Part shown: piece by piece, positions 1-7,996 of the stretch
How the letters are laid out: every line of letters begins with the position of its first letter
Position numbering within the stretch: position 1 is the first letter of the stretch
Assembly: GCA_002721875.1 (NCBI GenBank)
Contig: PBLU01000016.1
Span: 149,304 to 169,185, forward strand
Length of the DNA: 19,882 nucleotides
DNA from: Chloroflexota bacterium
GTDB taxonomy: Bacteria; Chloroflexota; Dehalococcoidia; UBA1151; TMED-70
Reading direction: 5' to 3'
Program-made: the position numbers and the translations under genes
The notes under the pieces: generated by a model
The model's input: the letters and a program-made list of their open reading frames with translations, nothing else
What the model was told of the DNA's origin: nothing
The model's database searches: none

Positions 1-335
1 TATCTATTTCTCTTATACTTTTGGGAACAAGCTTTGGTATAAAGAACGTATTTATAATATTTTCCTTACTTTCATTTTCAAAAGTAATATTTAATACTAT
101 GAGTTCAACTATAATCCAATCAAATGTTGAAGAAAAGTTTAGAGGAAGGGTAATGAGTATTAGCCAACTTAGTTGGGGTTCAGTAGCTTTGGGTGCAATA
201 TTAGTAGGTTATTTAGGAGAATTTATATCAATATCTTTCACATTTAAGTTTATAGGATTTACGAGTTTTATTATTATTGCTATGGGAGCAATACTCTTGA
301 TTAGCACTTTAAATAGAGTAGGAAAAGTTAAATAA
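1..335 (+). CDS. MFS transporter, C-terminal part (5' end outside window)
   Basis: This is the 3' end of a multispanning membrane exporter. The reading frame is open from base 3, so the gene begins upstream of the window. The visible ~110 residues hold about three hydrophobic helices. Between them lies a loop of the form Nx(M)SSTIIQSNVEEKFRGRVMS. The RGRVMS stretch after a 'VxExxRGRVMS' context is typical of the EntS/MFS_3 branch of the major facilitator superfamily, at the cytoplasmic loop before the last helices. The protein ends in a short basic tail (NRVGKVK), as expected for a cytoplasmic C-terminus. The substrate cannot be deduced. A 14-bp hairpin follows the stop, so this gene is probably transcribed separately from the hydroxylase genes downstream. 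The family call is fairly secure; the function within the family is unknown. Confidence 0.75.
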   Translation, partial: SISLILLGTSFGIKNVFIIFSLLSFSKVIFNTMSSTIIQSNVEEKFRGRVMSISQLSWGSVALGAILVGYLGEFISISFTFKFIGFTSFIIIAMGAILLISTLNRVGKVK

Positions 336-346
336 CCTTAAAAAAT

Positions 347-385
347 TTTTATAACTCTTTGATTCTTGAGTAAAGAGTTATAAAA
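347..385 (+). terminator. AT-rich hairpin after the MFS gene
   Basis: A perfect 14-bp inverted repeat (347-360 with 372-385, 11-base loop) starts 12 bases after the MFS stop. The stem is mostly A/T with three G-C pairs, and no strong T-run follows on the + strand. It may be a weak or bidirectional terminator separating the transporter from the next operon. Confidence 0.5.
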
Positions 386-437
386 TAATAGTAAGAAGAA
401 AGAGATAAACTAAAGATAAAACTCGAAAGGAGTCATG

Positions 438-1304
438 ATGCAACCATTTGCATATGCTGCACCCTCAACAGTGGAAGAGGCTGTGGAGATATTAACTAAA
501 CATGGAGATAAAGCTAGGCCAATGGCAGGGGGAACAGATCTATTGGTTCAAGTTAGAGGTGGACGATTTGATTTAGATGTTGTAGTTGATGTAAAAAAGA
601 TACCTGAATTGACTGAGGTAAAAAATAGCAAAGATAATTTAAAAATTGGTGGAGCAGTTCCTTGTCATATGCTTTACGAAGATAAAGAAATTAGTGAATT
701 ATTCCCGGGATTAATAGATGCCGCTTCATTAATTGGAGGAATACAAATTCAGTCTAGATCAGGATTCGGAGGAAATTTATGTAATTCAACCCCATCTGCT
801 GATGGTATTTGCCCACTAATAGTCCATTCAGCTGTTGCACATGTTGAAGGGCCTTCTGGTGGAAGAGATATTCCTGTTGAAGAATTTTGTACAGGACCCG
901 GAGCTAATGCCCTAGGTAAGGGTGAAATGTTAGTTTCAATAGATATACCTAATCAAGGAGAAAAATTCGGTTCTGCTTATGAAAGATTTATACCAAGAAA
1001 CGAAATGGACATTGCAGTGGCAGCCGTCGGATCAAGTATTTTATTAGGGTCAGATGGAAAGATTAAGGATGCAAGAATAGCATTAGCTTCAGTTGGTCCA
1101 ACTCCAGTATTTGCAAAAAAAGCCTCTGAGTCATTAATAGGAAAAGATCCTAATGAGTCATCTTTCAGTGAAGCTGCAAGTATTGCTAAAACTGAATGCT
1201 CTCCTATAGAAGATATGAGAGGTACAGTTGAACAAAGACAACATTTGGTTGAAGTTCTAACTAAAAGAACTCTAACTAAGTCACTAGAAAGAATAGGAGT
1301 ATAG
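438..1304 (+). CDS. Molybdenum hydroxylase, FAD-binding medium subunit (CoxM/XdhB type)
   Basis: This is the flavin subunit of a xanthine dehydrogenase/CO dehydrogenase-family enzyme. It passes electrons from the iron-sulfur subunit to an acceptor via FAD. Two FAD motifs are visible near the N-terminus: AGGTDLLVQ (about residues 30-38) and GGNLCNSTPSAD (about 111-122). A CO-dehydrogenase-flavoprotein C-terminal domain follows. The length of ~288 residues is normal for the family. Two tandem ATGs exist at 435 and 438. AAGGAG at 427-432 lies 2 bases from the first and 5 from the second, and homologues begin with a short Pro/Phe segment, so 438 is preferred. It is the first gene of a cluster ordered medium, small, large, large. 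The subunit assignment is firm; the substrate of the complex is not known. Confidence 0.93.
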   Translation: MQPFAYAAPSTVEEAVEILTKHGDKARPMAGGTDLLVQVRGGRFDLDVVVDVKKIPELTEVKNSKDNLKIGGAVPCHMLYEDKEISELFPGLIDAASLIGGIQIQSRSGFGGNLCNSTPSADGICPLIVHSAVAHVEGPSGGRDIPVEEFCTGPGANALGKGEMLVSIDIPNQGEKFGSAYERFIPRNEMDIAVAAVGSSILLGSDGKIKDARIALASVGPTPVFAKKASESLIGKDPNESSFSEAASIAKTECSPIEDMRGTVEQRQHLVEVLTKRTLTKSLERIGV

Positions 1305-1305
1305 A

Positions 1306-1779
1306 ATGGCCACTGAAAAGATTCATGTTAAAACTACTATAAATGGTAGACCCGAAGAATTTCTCACTGATCCATACGTTAGCTTGCTAGATGCACTTAG
1401 AGAAATAGTAGGTCTTACAGGTAGTAAAGAAGGATGTTTGGATGGTAACTGTGGTGCATGTACAGTATCAGTAAACGATAGAATCGTTGATTCATGCTTA
1501 GTGCTTGCAGCTGAAGTTGATGGACAAAATATTGAAACAGTTGAAGGTATGGCTACACCTGAAGGGTTACATCCTTTGCAACAAGCTTTTCTAGAAGAAG
1601 CTGCTTTGCAGTGTGGAATTTGTACTCCTGGATTTTTAGTAGCTGCAAAGGGATTGCTAGATAATGAACCTGATCCTAGTGAAGAAAGAATTAGACATTG
1701 GCTTGCAGGCAATCTATGCCGATGTACAGGTTACGAAAATATAATAAAAGCAGTTCAGAAGGCTGCAAAGAATTCATAA
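1306..1779 (+). CDS. Molybdenum hydroxylase, [2Fe-2S] small subunit (CoxS type)
   Basis: This is the iron-sulfur subunit that relays electrons from the molybdenum site to FAD. It has the usual two domains. A plant-ferredoxin-like domain carries C44, C49, C52 and C64 (CLDGNCGAC then a lone Cys). An all-helical domain carries C103, C106, C138 and C140 (QCGICTPG and CRCTGY). All eight ligands for two [2Fe-2S] clusters are present, and 157 residues is the standard length. The ATG sits one base after the stop of the FAD subunit, with AGGAG at 1295-1299, which suggests translational coupling. The family call is very secure. A single small subunit apparently serves both large subunits encoded downstream. 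Confidence 0.96.
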   Translation: MATEKIHVKTTINGRPEEFLTDPYVSLLDALREIVGLTGSKEGCLDGNCGACTVSVNDRIVDSCLVLAAEVDGQNIETVEGMATPEGLHPLQQAFLEEAALQCGICTPGFLVAAKGLLDNEPDPSEERIRHWLAGNLCRCTGYENIIKAVQKAAKNS

Positions 1780-1794
1780 TTAAAGGAGAATATT

Positions 1795-4074
1795 ATGGTA
1801 AATGTATCAGACTCAAAAAATTATAAAGTAATTGGATCTAATCCAATACGGCATGATGGATACGATAAAGTTACTGGAAGAGCAATTTATGGAGCAGATA
1901 TAAAGCTTCCAGGGTTGATTTGGGCATCTATTGTAAGAAGTCCACATGCACATGCTGTAATCAAAAATATAGATACATCTGAAGCTGAAAAGGTTGATGG
2001 TGTTTTTGCAGTGATGACTGGTAAGGATCTACCTAAGTTAGCCGATAGTTGGATTGATCATGGTGAGGGTACCGAGAATGTATCATGGTCTTCAGAAAAT
2101 ATAATGGGAACAAAAAAAGCTCTATACAAAGGCCATGCTGTTGCAGCTGTTGCAGCCGTAGATAGATACGTAGCTGATTATGCGGCTTCAAAAGTTAAAG
2201 TAGAATATGAAGTACTTGAGTCTGTAACTAATGTAGAAGATGCTACTAAAGAAAATGCTCCAATTCTTCTAGAAGATCTTGTGGGAGACCATATCGGTGA
2301 AAAAGTAAGCAATACTAATATTGCCTCTATAACAAGGCATGAATTTGGTGATCCAGATAAAGCATTTAAGGATGCTGCCCACGTTGTAGAAAAAACATTT
2401 ACTCTCCAAATGGTTCACCAAGGTTATATTGAGCCACATAATGCAACAGCTCATTGGGATGAAGATGACAGAATTAAGGTATGGACGTCTACACAAGGTG
2501 CTTTTCCTGTAAGGACTTCAACAGCAGCTATACTAGACATGGATGTATCAAGAATAAAAGTAACTCCTCTTGAAATTGGAGGAGGATTTGGTGGTAAGAT
2601 ACCTGTCTATTTGGAACCCGTTGTTTCAATCCTCTCAAAGAAATCTCAAAGACCAGTTAAAGCTGTAATGGAGAGGTCAAGCGTTTTTCAAGCTTCAGGA
2701 CCTGCTCCAGGAGGAACTATAACTGTAAAAATGGGAACAGATAAAGATGCTAATATTATTGCTGCTGAAACTTCAATAAAATTGGAAGCTGGTGGTTTCC
2801 CCGGAGCAGCAGTAGGAGCTGCTGTTCAATGTATATTTGCTCCTTATGATATTCCAAATACTAGGATAGATGGATATGATATTGTGGTAAATAAACCTAA
2901 ATCAGCTGCTTACAGAGCACCTGGTTCACCTCAAGCTGCTTTTGCAGCAGAAACTGTTTCTGATGAGTTAGCCAGATTACATAATATGGATCCAATTGAC
3001 TTTAGGCTCAGAAATGCTTCTAAAGAGGATACTAGAAGAGCTGATGGAGTTGTATTCCCTAAAATAGGAAATGTTGAAGTTTTAGAAGCAGCAAAATCAA
3101 GTGACCATTGGAATTCTGATTTAGGTACACCCGCTCAAGGAAGAGTAAGAGGAAGAGGGGTAGCTTCAGGGTACTGGTTTAATGTAGGTTTAAAATCTGC
3201 TGTTTCACTCACAGTGAATAATGATGGTTCTGTCGCACTAGTTGAAGGTTCAACTGACATTGGAGGAACAAGAACATCAATCTCAATGCAAGCTGCTGAA
3301 GTTTTAGGTATAGGAGTAGAGAATTTCATACCATCAGTTGGAGATACAGATACAGCTGGTTATGCCGATGTAACAGGAGGATCAAGAACAACTTATGCTA
3401 CAGGGTTTGCCGCTGTCAAAGCAGCAGAAAATCTAATTGAAGTTCTAAAAGAAAGGTGTTCAATAATTTGGTCACTAGATAAAAATGATATTGACTTTGA
3501 AGATGGAACATTTTTTGCATCAAAAGATCCAGAATTGAAGTTCTCTTTCAAAGAACTTGCATCCAATCTTGATAATACAGGAGGACCTGCTTCATCTACA
3601 GGTAGTGTAGACCTTGAATCAGCTGGAGGTGCATTCGGGACTCATATTGTTGATATAGATGTTGACCCTGAAACAGGTAAAACAGATATTGCAAGATATA
3701 CTGTAGTACAAGATGTTGGAACTGCTATTTATCCTGCATATGTAAAAGGTCAAATGGCTGGTGGAGCAGTACAAGGAATAGGTTGGGCTCTAAATGAAGA
3801 GTATTATATGAAAGATGATGGGTCTCAGGCTAATACTTCTTACCTAGATTACAGAATGCCTACAGCATTAGACCTGCCAAACATTGAAACAATCATAGTA
3901 GAAGTACCAAATCCAGGACATCCGTTTGGAGTTAGAGGTGTGGGAGAAGTACCTATTTGTCCTCCTGTTGGAGCAATTGGTAATGCTCTTCACGACGCTC
4001 TTGGTAAAAGATTCTATGATGCACCAATGAAACCAGGAAAAATTCTAAACGTGTTAGGGAAAATATCTGACTAA
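1795..4074 (+). CDS. Molybdenum hydroxylase large subunit 1 (Mo-cofactor binding)
   Basis: This is the catalytic subunit of an aldehyde oxidase/xanthine dehydrogenase-family enzyme. It hydroxylates or oxidises a substrate at a molybdopterin-bound Mo with water as oxygen donor. The 759 residues show the N-terminal a/b hammerhead domain (from about 20 to 140) and the Mo-binding region. GGGFGGK is at 262-268, the active-site loop AYRAPGSPQ at 372-380 and the catalytic glutamate E718 in GVRGVGEVP. The loop is AYRAPG, not the AYRCSFR of form I CO dehydrogenase, so use of CO is unlikely. The similar motif in other family members does not fix a substrate. AAAGGAG at 1782-1788 precedes the ATG. No signal peptide is seen. 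A hairpin terminator or attenuator follows, then a paralogue. Confidence 0.92.
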   Translation: MVNVSDSKNYKVIGSNPIRHDGYDKVTGRAIYGADIKLPGLIWASIVRSPHAHAVIKNIDTSEAEKVDGVFAVMTGKDLPKLADSWIDHGEGTENVSWSSENIMGTKKALYKGHAVAAVAAVDRYVADYAASKVKVEYEVLESVTNVEDATKENAPILLEDLVGDHIGEKVSNTNIASITRHEFGDPDKAFKDAAHVVEKTFTLQMVHQGYIEPHNATAHWDEDDRIKVWTSTQGAFPVRTSTAAILDMDVSRIKVTPLEIGGGFGGKIPVYLEPVVSILSKKSQRPVKAVMERSSVFQASGPAPGGTITVKMGTDKDANIIAAETSIKLEAGGFPGAAVGAAVQCIFAPYDIPNTRIDGYDIVVNKPKSAAYRAPGSPQAAFAAETVSDELARLHNMDPIDFRLRNASKEDTRRADGVVFPKIGNVEVLEAAKSSDHWNSDLGTPAQGRVRGRGVASGYWFNVGLKSAVSLTVNNDGSVALVEGSTDIGGTRTSISMQAAEVLGIGVENFIPSVGDTDTAGYADVTGGSRTTYATGFAAVKAAENLIEVLKERCSIIWSLDKNDIDFEDGTFFASKDPELKFSFKELASNLDNTGGPASSTGSVDLESAGGAFGTHIVDIDVDPETGKTDIARYTVVQDVGTAIYPAYVKGQMAGGAVQGIGWALNEEYYMKDDGSQANTSYLDYRMPTALDLPNIETIIVEVPNPGHPFGVRGVGEVPICPPVGAIGNALHDALGKRFYDAPMKPGKILNVLGKISD

Positions 4075-4102
4075 TCCAAGATAAGAAAAAAATTGAAAAT
4101 TT

Positions 4103-4165
4103 AAAACCGTGATCTGTGAGTTTTATTAACATAATTATAAAATTTAGGTATCACGGTTTTTTTTT
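4103..4165 (+). terminator. Long-loop hairpin with T-run between the two large-subunit genes
   Basis: A perfect 11-bp stem (AAAACCGTGAT at 4103-4113 with ATCACGGTTTT at 4150-4160) encloses a 36-base AT-rich loop. It runs into nine consecutive T residues (4157-4165). This is the layout of a rho-independent terminator, but the loop is unusually long. It ends 18 bases before the start of the second large subunit, so it may trim expression of the downstream genes (partial termination or attenuation). Confidence 0.75.
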
Positions 4166-4183
4166 GAAAGGAACATAATAAGT

Positions 4184-6436
4184 ATGACAATAAATTTTGA
4201 ATCAAAAAAGGATTATAAGGTAATTGGTACCAATCCTATTAGGCATGATGGTTATGATAAGGTTACAGGGCGAGCTATCTATGGAGCAGATGTCAAGTTA
4301 CCTAATCTGATTTGGGCTGAAACATTAAGAAGCCCGTATGCTCATGCAAAAATTATTTCAATAGATACATCCAAGGCAGAAAAAATGGAAGGTGTTTTTT
4401 CTGTGATTACATCAAAAGATATACCAATTAATCAAAAGCCTGACGGAAATAAATCTATTAAAAGAGACGCTGATAATATTTTAGCTAGTAAAAAGGTACT
4501 GTATAAAGGTCATGCAGTTGCTGCAGTTTCAGCAAAAGATAGAAATACAGCTAAGGAAGCATGTAAATTAATAAAAGTTGAATATGAAGTCCTAGATCCC
4601 GTAAAAAATGTAGATGAAGCCATAGCTAAAAATGCGCCAATAATCTTAGAAGATTTAGAATCTGATCATTTGGGAGAGAAAGTTAGAAACAGCAATATTG
4701 CTCAACATTTTAGACATGCATTAGGAAACATAAAAGATGGATTTGAAAAAAGTGATCTTATAATTGAAAGAGAATTCAATCTTAAAATGGTTCATCAAGG
4801 ATATATTGAACCTCATAATGCTACAGCTCATTGGGACGAAAATGATCATTTATCATTATGGTCAAGCACTCAAGGACAATTTGCAGTGAGAGATCTAACA
4901 GCTGGATTTCTAGATTTATCAGTTTCAAAAGTGACAACCTTTCCAGTTGAAATTGGAGGAGGATTTGGAGGTAAAACTAAAGTATATCTACCTCCAATTG
5001 CGGCTATTTTATCTAAAAAATCAGGTTATAGGCCAGTAAAGATGATTATGGATAGAGTATCAGTGTTTCAAGGATCAGGTCCTGCTCCAGGAGGTAAAGT
5101 CATAGTTAAGATGGGTGTAAGTAATGATGGAAAAATACAGTCAGGATTGGTAGATCTAAAGTTTGAAGCAGGTGCCTTTCCAGGTTCTGCAATAGCAGCA
5201 GGATCAGTTTGTTGCCTTGCATGCTATAACATCCCTAACATACAAGTAGATGCATTTGACGTTTTGGTTAATAAACCTAAATCTGCTGCTTATAGGGCTC
5301 CTGGTTCACCTCAAGTATCATTTGCAGTAGAAAGTGTTATAGACGAAATATGCGAAAAAATGACTTGGGATAAAATTGATTTTAGAATCAATAATGCTTC
5401 TAAAGAAGGAACTAGAAAACCTGATGGAGTACTATTTCACAAGATAGGTTTTATCCAAACTTTAGAAGCCGCAAAACATAGTGAGCATTGGAATTCAAAA
5501 ATTAATAAAAGAAATAAAAATAAGATTTATGGCAGAGGACTTTCTTGTGGTTACTGGCATAATGGAGGAGGTAGATCAACTGTAGATCTAATGCTTCAGG
5601 ATGACGGTAATATAGCATTGAATGAAGGTTCAGCTGATATCGGAGGATCAAGAACTTCAATATCTATGCAAGTTGCAGAAACTCTTGGAATTCCCGCAGA
5701 AAGTGTACACCCATCAATTCCAGATACTGATACTATTGGATTTACTCAAACTACTGGTGGTTCTAGAACTACATATGCAACAGGATATGCAGGTTGGCAA
5801 GCAGCAAATAAATTGATTGAAGAAATGAAAAGAAGAGTTTCGATACTTTGGGAAGAACCTGAATCTGAAATTGTTTTTGATAAAGGTATTTTTATTTCTG
5901 AAGATTCAAAAAGAGAAATAGATATTTCGGAATTAGCATCAAAAATAAATCCTACTGGAGGACCAGTAACATCGACTGCTTCCGTTAATTTATCTGTAGC
6001 AGGAAACGGATTTGGGGTAGGGATTTGTGATATTGAAATTGATCCCCAAACAGGAAAAACAGATGTCATTAAATACACAGCTATCCAAGATGTTGGAAAA
6101 GCAATTTATCCTGCTTATGTGGAAGGACAAATTAAGGGTGGTGCTGTTCAAGGTATTGGATGGGCTTTAAATGAAGAGTACTATATTGAAGATGATGGAA
6201 GTATGGCAAATACTAGTTTTTTAGATTATAGAATGCCAACAGCTTTAGATATGCCAAACATCGATGTGATACTTGTAGAAGTACCTAATCCACTTCATCC
6301 TTTTGGTGTAAGAGGTGTTGGCGAAGTACCTATAGTTCCACCATTAGCAGCTGTAGGAAATGCAATTAATAATGCTATTGGGAAAAGATTATTTGAAACA
6401 CCAATGAATCCAAGAAAAATTCTAGAGGTTTTATAA
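4184..6436 (+). CDS. Molybdenum hydroxylase large subunit 2 (paralogue of subunit 1)
   Basis: This is a second catalytic subunit, 750 residues, and clearly a tandem duplicate of the upstream gene. Over residues 10-81, I count about 54 of 72 positions identical to residues 9-80 of the first copy. All key elements are kept: GGGFGGK at 258-264, AYRAPGSPQ at 369-377 and the catalytic E714 in GVRGVGEVP. It therefore looks active, not decayed. The copies differ more around residues 83-95 and 175-190, and near a Cys-rich SVCCLAC stretch (341-347), where copy 1 reads AVQCIFAP. These could alter the substrate channel or subunit contacts. No second medium or small subunit is nearby, so it probably shares them. 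A weak Shine-Dalgarno AAAGGA lies at 4167-4172. Substrate unknown. Confidence 0.9.
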   Translation: MTINFESKKDYKVIGTNPIRHDGYDKVTGRAIYGADVKLPNLIWAETLRSPYAHAKIISIDTSKAEKMEGVFSVITSKDIPINQKPDGNKSIKRDADNILASKKVLYKGHAVAAVSAKDRNTAKEACKLIKVEYEVLDPVKNVDEAIAKNAPIILEDLESDHLGEKVRNSNIAQHFRHALGNIKDGFEKSDLIIEREFNLKMVHQGYIEPHNATAHWDENDHLSLWSSTQGQFAVRDLTAGFLDLSVSKVTTFPVEIGGGFGGKTKVYLPPIAAILSKKSGYRPVKMIMDRVSVFQGSGPAPGGKVIVKMGVSNDGKIQSGLVDLKFEAGAFPGSAIAAGSVCCLACYNIPNIQVDAFDVLVNKPKSAAYRAPGSPQVSFAVESVIDEICEKMTWDKIDFRINNASKEGTRKPDGVLFHKIGFIQTLEAAKHSEHWNSKINKRNKNKIYGRGLSCGYWHNGGGRSTVDLMLQDDGNIALNEGSADIGGSRTSISMQVAETLGIPAESVHPSIPDTDTIGFTQTTGGSRTTYATGYAGWQAANKLIEEMKRRVSILWEEPESEIVFDKGIFISEDSKREIDISELASKINPTGGPVTSTASVNLSVAGNGFGVGICDIEIDPQTGKTDVIKYTAIQDVGKAIYPAYVEGQIKGGAVQGIGWALNEEYYIEDDGSMANTSFLDYRMPTALDMPNIDVILVEVPNPLHPFGVRGVGEVPIVPPLAAVGNAINNAIGKRLFETPMNPRKILEVL

Positions 6437-6437
6437 A

Positions 6438-6701
6438 TTGGCTAAAGTTTTTTTGCCTTACCAATTAAAAAAGGCTACAAATAATCAAGACTACATAGAA
6501 GTTCAAGGAAAAACCTTGAGAGAAGTTATAGATAATCTAGAAGAAATGTTTCCTGGAACTAAAGAGCATCTTGTAGAAGAAGAGAGAATAAAACCAGGTT
6601 TAGCTGCCATTTGTGGTTTTTCTGCTACAAGAAAAGGCCTTTTACAAGAACTAGAACCAGAAACAGAAGTGCATTTTTTGCCATCTATTGCAGGAGGATA
6701 A
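6438..6701 (+). CDS. MoaD/ThiS-family sulfur-carrier-like protein
   Basis: This is a small ubiquitin-fold protein of 87 residues ending in the diglycine SIAGG. That tail is the hallmark of MoaD, ThiS and related sulfur carriers, which are adenylated and thiocarboxylated there. MoaD delivers sulfur to make the dithiolene of molybdopterin, so its place directly behind two Mo-cofactor enzymes is suggestive. The sequence ([11 protein letters not shown], then [16 protein letters not shown], then [14 protein letters not shown]) follows the MoaD/ThiS pattern. No MoaE, MoaA or MoeB is in the window, so the partner is unknown. The start is TTG at 6438, one base after the preceding stop, with AGAGG at 6424-6428. 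It could also be a generic small modifier and not the housekeeping MoaD. Confidence 0.8.
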   Translation: MAKVFLPYQLKKATNNQDYIEVQGKTLREVIDNLEEMFPGTKEHLVEEERIKPGLAAICGFSATRKGLLQELEPETEVHFLPSIAGG

Positions 6702-7266
6702 AATAGGTAAAGTAGATAAAAAAATCATCGAAGAATCTTTTAAAAATATTTTAGATAGTCTTAAAGATGATATTGATAAAAAAGGAACTAAAGATACACC
6801 TAAGAGAGTAGCAAAAGCGTATGAAGAACTTCTTGAAGGCTATAGTGCTGACATAGATTCAATTATTAATAATGCATTGTTTGATGTAAAACACGACCAA
6901 ATAGTAACTGTAAGAAATATAAGTTTTTACTCTTTATGCGAACACCATCTTTTACCTTTTTTTGGAAAAATTCATATTGGATATTTGCCTAAAGATAGAG
7001 TTATAGGTCTTTCTAAATTGCCTAGAATTGCATTAATGTTTGCAAGAAGACTACAGGTACAAGAAAGATTGACAGAACAAATTGGAGAGGCTATTTATGA
7101 AAAAACTGACGCATTAGGAGCAGGTGTTGTAATTACTGCTCAACATTTATGCTCAAGTATGAGGGGAGTAAAAATGCCTGGAACAGAAATGGTAACCAGC
7201 TCACTATTTGGAAGTTTTAAGTCAGATAGTAGAACAAGAAACGAGTTTCTTGACTTAATAAGGTAA
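6688..7266 (+). CDS. folE: GTP cyclohydrolase I
   Basis: This enzyme converts GTP to 7,8-dihydroneopterin triphosphate, the entry step to folates and tetrahydropterins. The 192-residue protein has the canonical core. [11 protein letters not shown] gives zinc ligands C84 and H87. Next come [10 protein letters not shown] and [15 protein letters not shown], then the third ligand C155 in [10 protein letters not shown], and a C-terminal SRTRNEFL. Length and motifs match the bacterial type IA enzyme. The gene overlaps the MoaD-like gene by 14 bases if TTG at 6688 is used. A perfect AGGAGG at 6692-6697 instead points to the ATA codon at 6703, which would shorten the protein by five residues without touching conserved parts. 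Two further pterin genes follow, so it is the head of a pterin block. Identification is firm; the start is not. Confidence 0.96.
   Translation: MQEDKIGKVDKKIIEESFKNILDSLKDDIDKKGTKDTPKRVAKAYEELLEGYSADIDSIINNALFDVKHDQIVTVRNISFYSLCEHHLLPFFGKIHIGYLPKDRVIGLSKLPRIALMFARRLQVQERLTEQIGEAIYEKTDALGAGVVITAQHLCSSMRGVKMPGTEMVTSSLFGSFKSDSRTRNEFLDLIR
6692..6697 (+). promoter_or_regulatory. Perfect Shine-Dalgarno AGGAGG before folE
   Basis: AGGAGG lies inside the last codons of the MoaD-like gene. In the folE frame the codon 5 bases downstream is ATA (6703-6705). The only upstream in-frame conventional candidate, TTG at 6688, lies before this site. The position therefore argues for initiation at the ATA, or for an unusual arrangement. 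Confidence 0.6.
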
Positions 7267-7276
7267 GGCTTTTATT

Positions 7277-7996
7277 TTGGAAATTAAAGGTAAATATGCC
7301 CTGATCACGGGTTCTGCAAATAGAATTGGTAGAGAAATAGCAATTCATTTATCTAAACTTGGGGTTAATGTAGCAATTCATTATAATAATTCTAAAGAAA
7401 ATGCAATAAGAACTTTAAATGAAGTTATGAGTAATAATGTTGAATCAGAAATCTTTAATGCAAATCTTTCAGTAGAGTCTGAATGCTTAGAACTCTACAA
7501 AAAAGTAAATGCATCTTTAGGACCAATAAGTATATTAATAAATAATGCATCAACTTTTAGAAAAAATAATTTAGAAAATACTACAACTAATGAGTTGAAA
7601 GAAGACTATTTTGTAAATGTATTGGCACCTTTTATTTTAGCTCAAAATATTTTCAAAAATAAAAATCTAAGCAAAGGAAAAATAATTAATATTAGTGACT
7701 GGAAAACAGCAAGAACTAATAGGTTTTCATATGGAGTTTCTAAATCAGGAATATTTGGACTGACTAAATCTTTAGCAGTATCTATGGCACCAAATTTCCA
7801 AGTTAATGAAATAGCTTTTGGAGCTATGCTGCCTCCTGCTGATGAGCCAGATCGCATACCTCAAAAAATCAATCTTGGGCCTATGCAAAGAATTGCAAAA
7901 ATGTCAGAAATAAATGAATGTATCGAAATGTTACTAAAAAATGATTTTATTACAGGTGAAAAAATTTACTTAGATGGAGGAAGGCATATTTATTGA
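7277..7996 (+). CDS. Pteridine-reductase-type short-chain dehydrogenase (PTR1/FolM-like)
   Basis: This is a NAD(P)-dependent short-chain dehydrogenase of 239 residues. The cofactor motif is TGSANRIG (11-18), with Arg where most SDRs have Gly. TGxxxRxG is characteristic of pteridine reductases. The NNAS motif (89-92) is followed by TF, as in PTR1/FolM. The catalytic set looks like D141 (ISDW), Y152 and K156 (YGVSK). FolM and PTR1 reduce dihydromonapterin, dihydrobiopterin or dihydrofolate, and can replace FolA-type dihydrofolate reductase. Standing between folE and folB, this gene most likely reduces a pterin or dihydrofolate; which one is not decidable here. The start is TTG at 7277 with a weak AAGG at 7265-7268. 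Its stop overlaps the start of folB. A generic ketoacyl reductase is the alternative, but the motif and neighbours argue against it. Confidence 0.82.
   Translation: MEIKGKYALITGSANRIGREIAIHLSKLGVNVAIHYNNSKENAIRTLNEVMSNNVESEIFNANLSVESECLELYKKVNASLGPISILINNASTFRKNNLENTTTNELKEDYFVNVLAPFILAQNIFKNKNLSKGKIINISDWKTARTNRFSYGVSKSGIFGLTKSLAVSMAPNFQVNEIAFGAMLPPADEPDRIPQKINLGPMQRIAKMSEINECIEMLLKNDFITGEKIYLDGGRHIY

Noticed and set aside
386..434. Promoter for the hydroxylase operon
   Set aside because: TATAAA/TAATAG-like hexamers are present, but the region is A-rich and no -35 partner stands out, so no call is made.
1323..1712. Open frame on the - strand opposite the small subunit
   Set aside because: Lies wholly inside a gene with eight conserved cluster cysteines; no family resemblance or ribosome site.
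435..4074. Aerobic CO dehydrogenase (coxMSL)
   Set aside because: Gene order and subunits fit, but the active-site loop is AYRAPG, not AYRCSFR, and no coxD/E/F/G-type accessory genes follow. Only the broad xanthine dehydrogenase family is supported.
4075..4183. Molybdenum-cofactor riboswitch between the large-subunit genes
   Set aside because: Only one simple stem with a T-run is visible; the multi-helix aptamer of the Moco RNA cannot be drawn in 109 bases of mostly A/T.
5746..6078. Open frames on both strands inside large subunit 2
   Set aside because: Shadow frames of a strongly conserved gene; composition is not protein-like.
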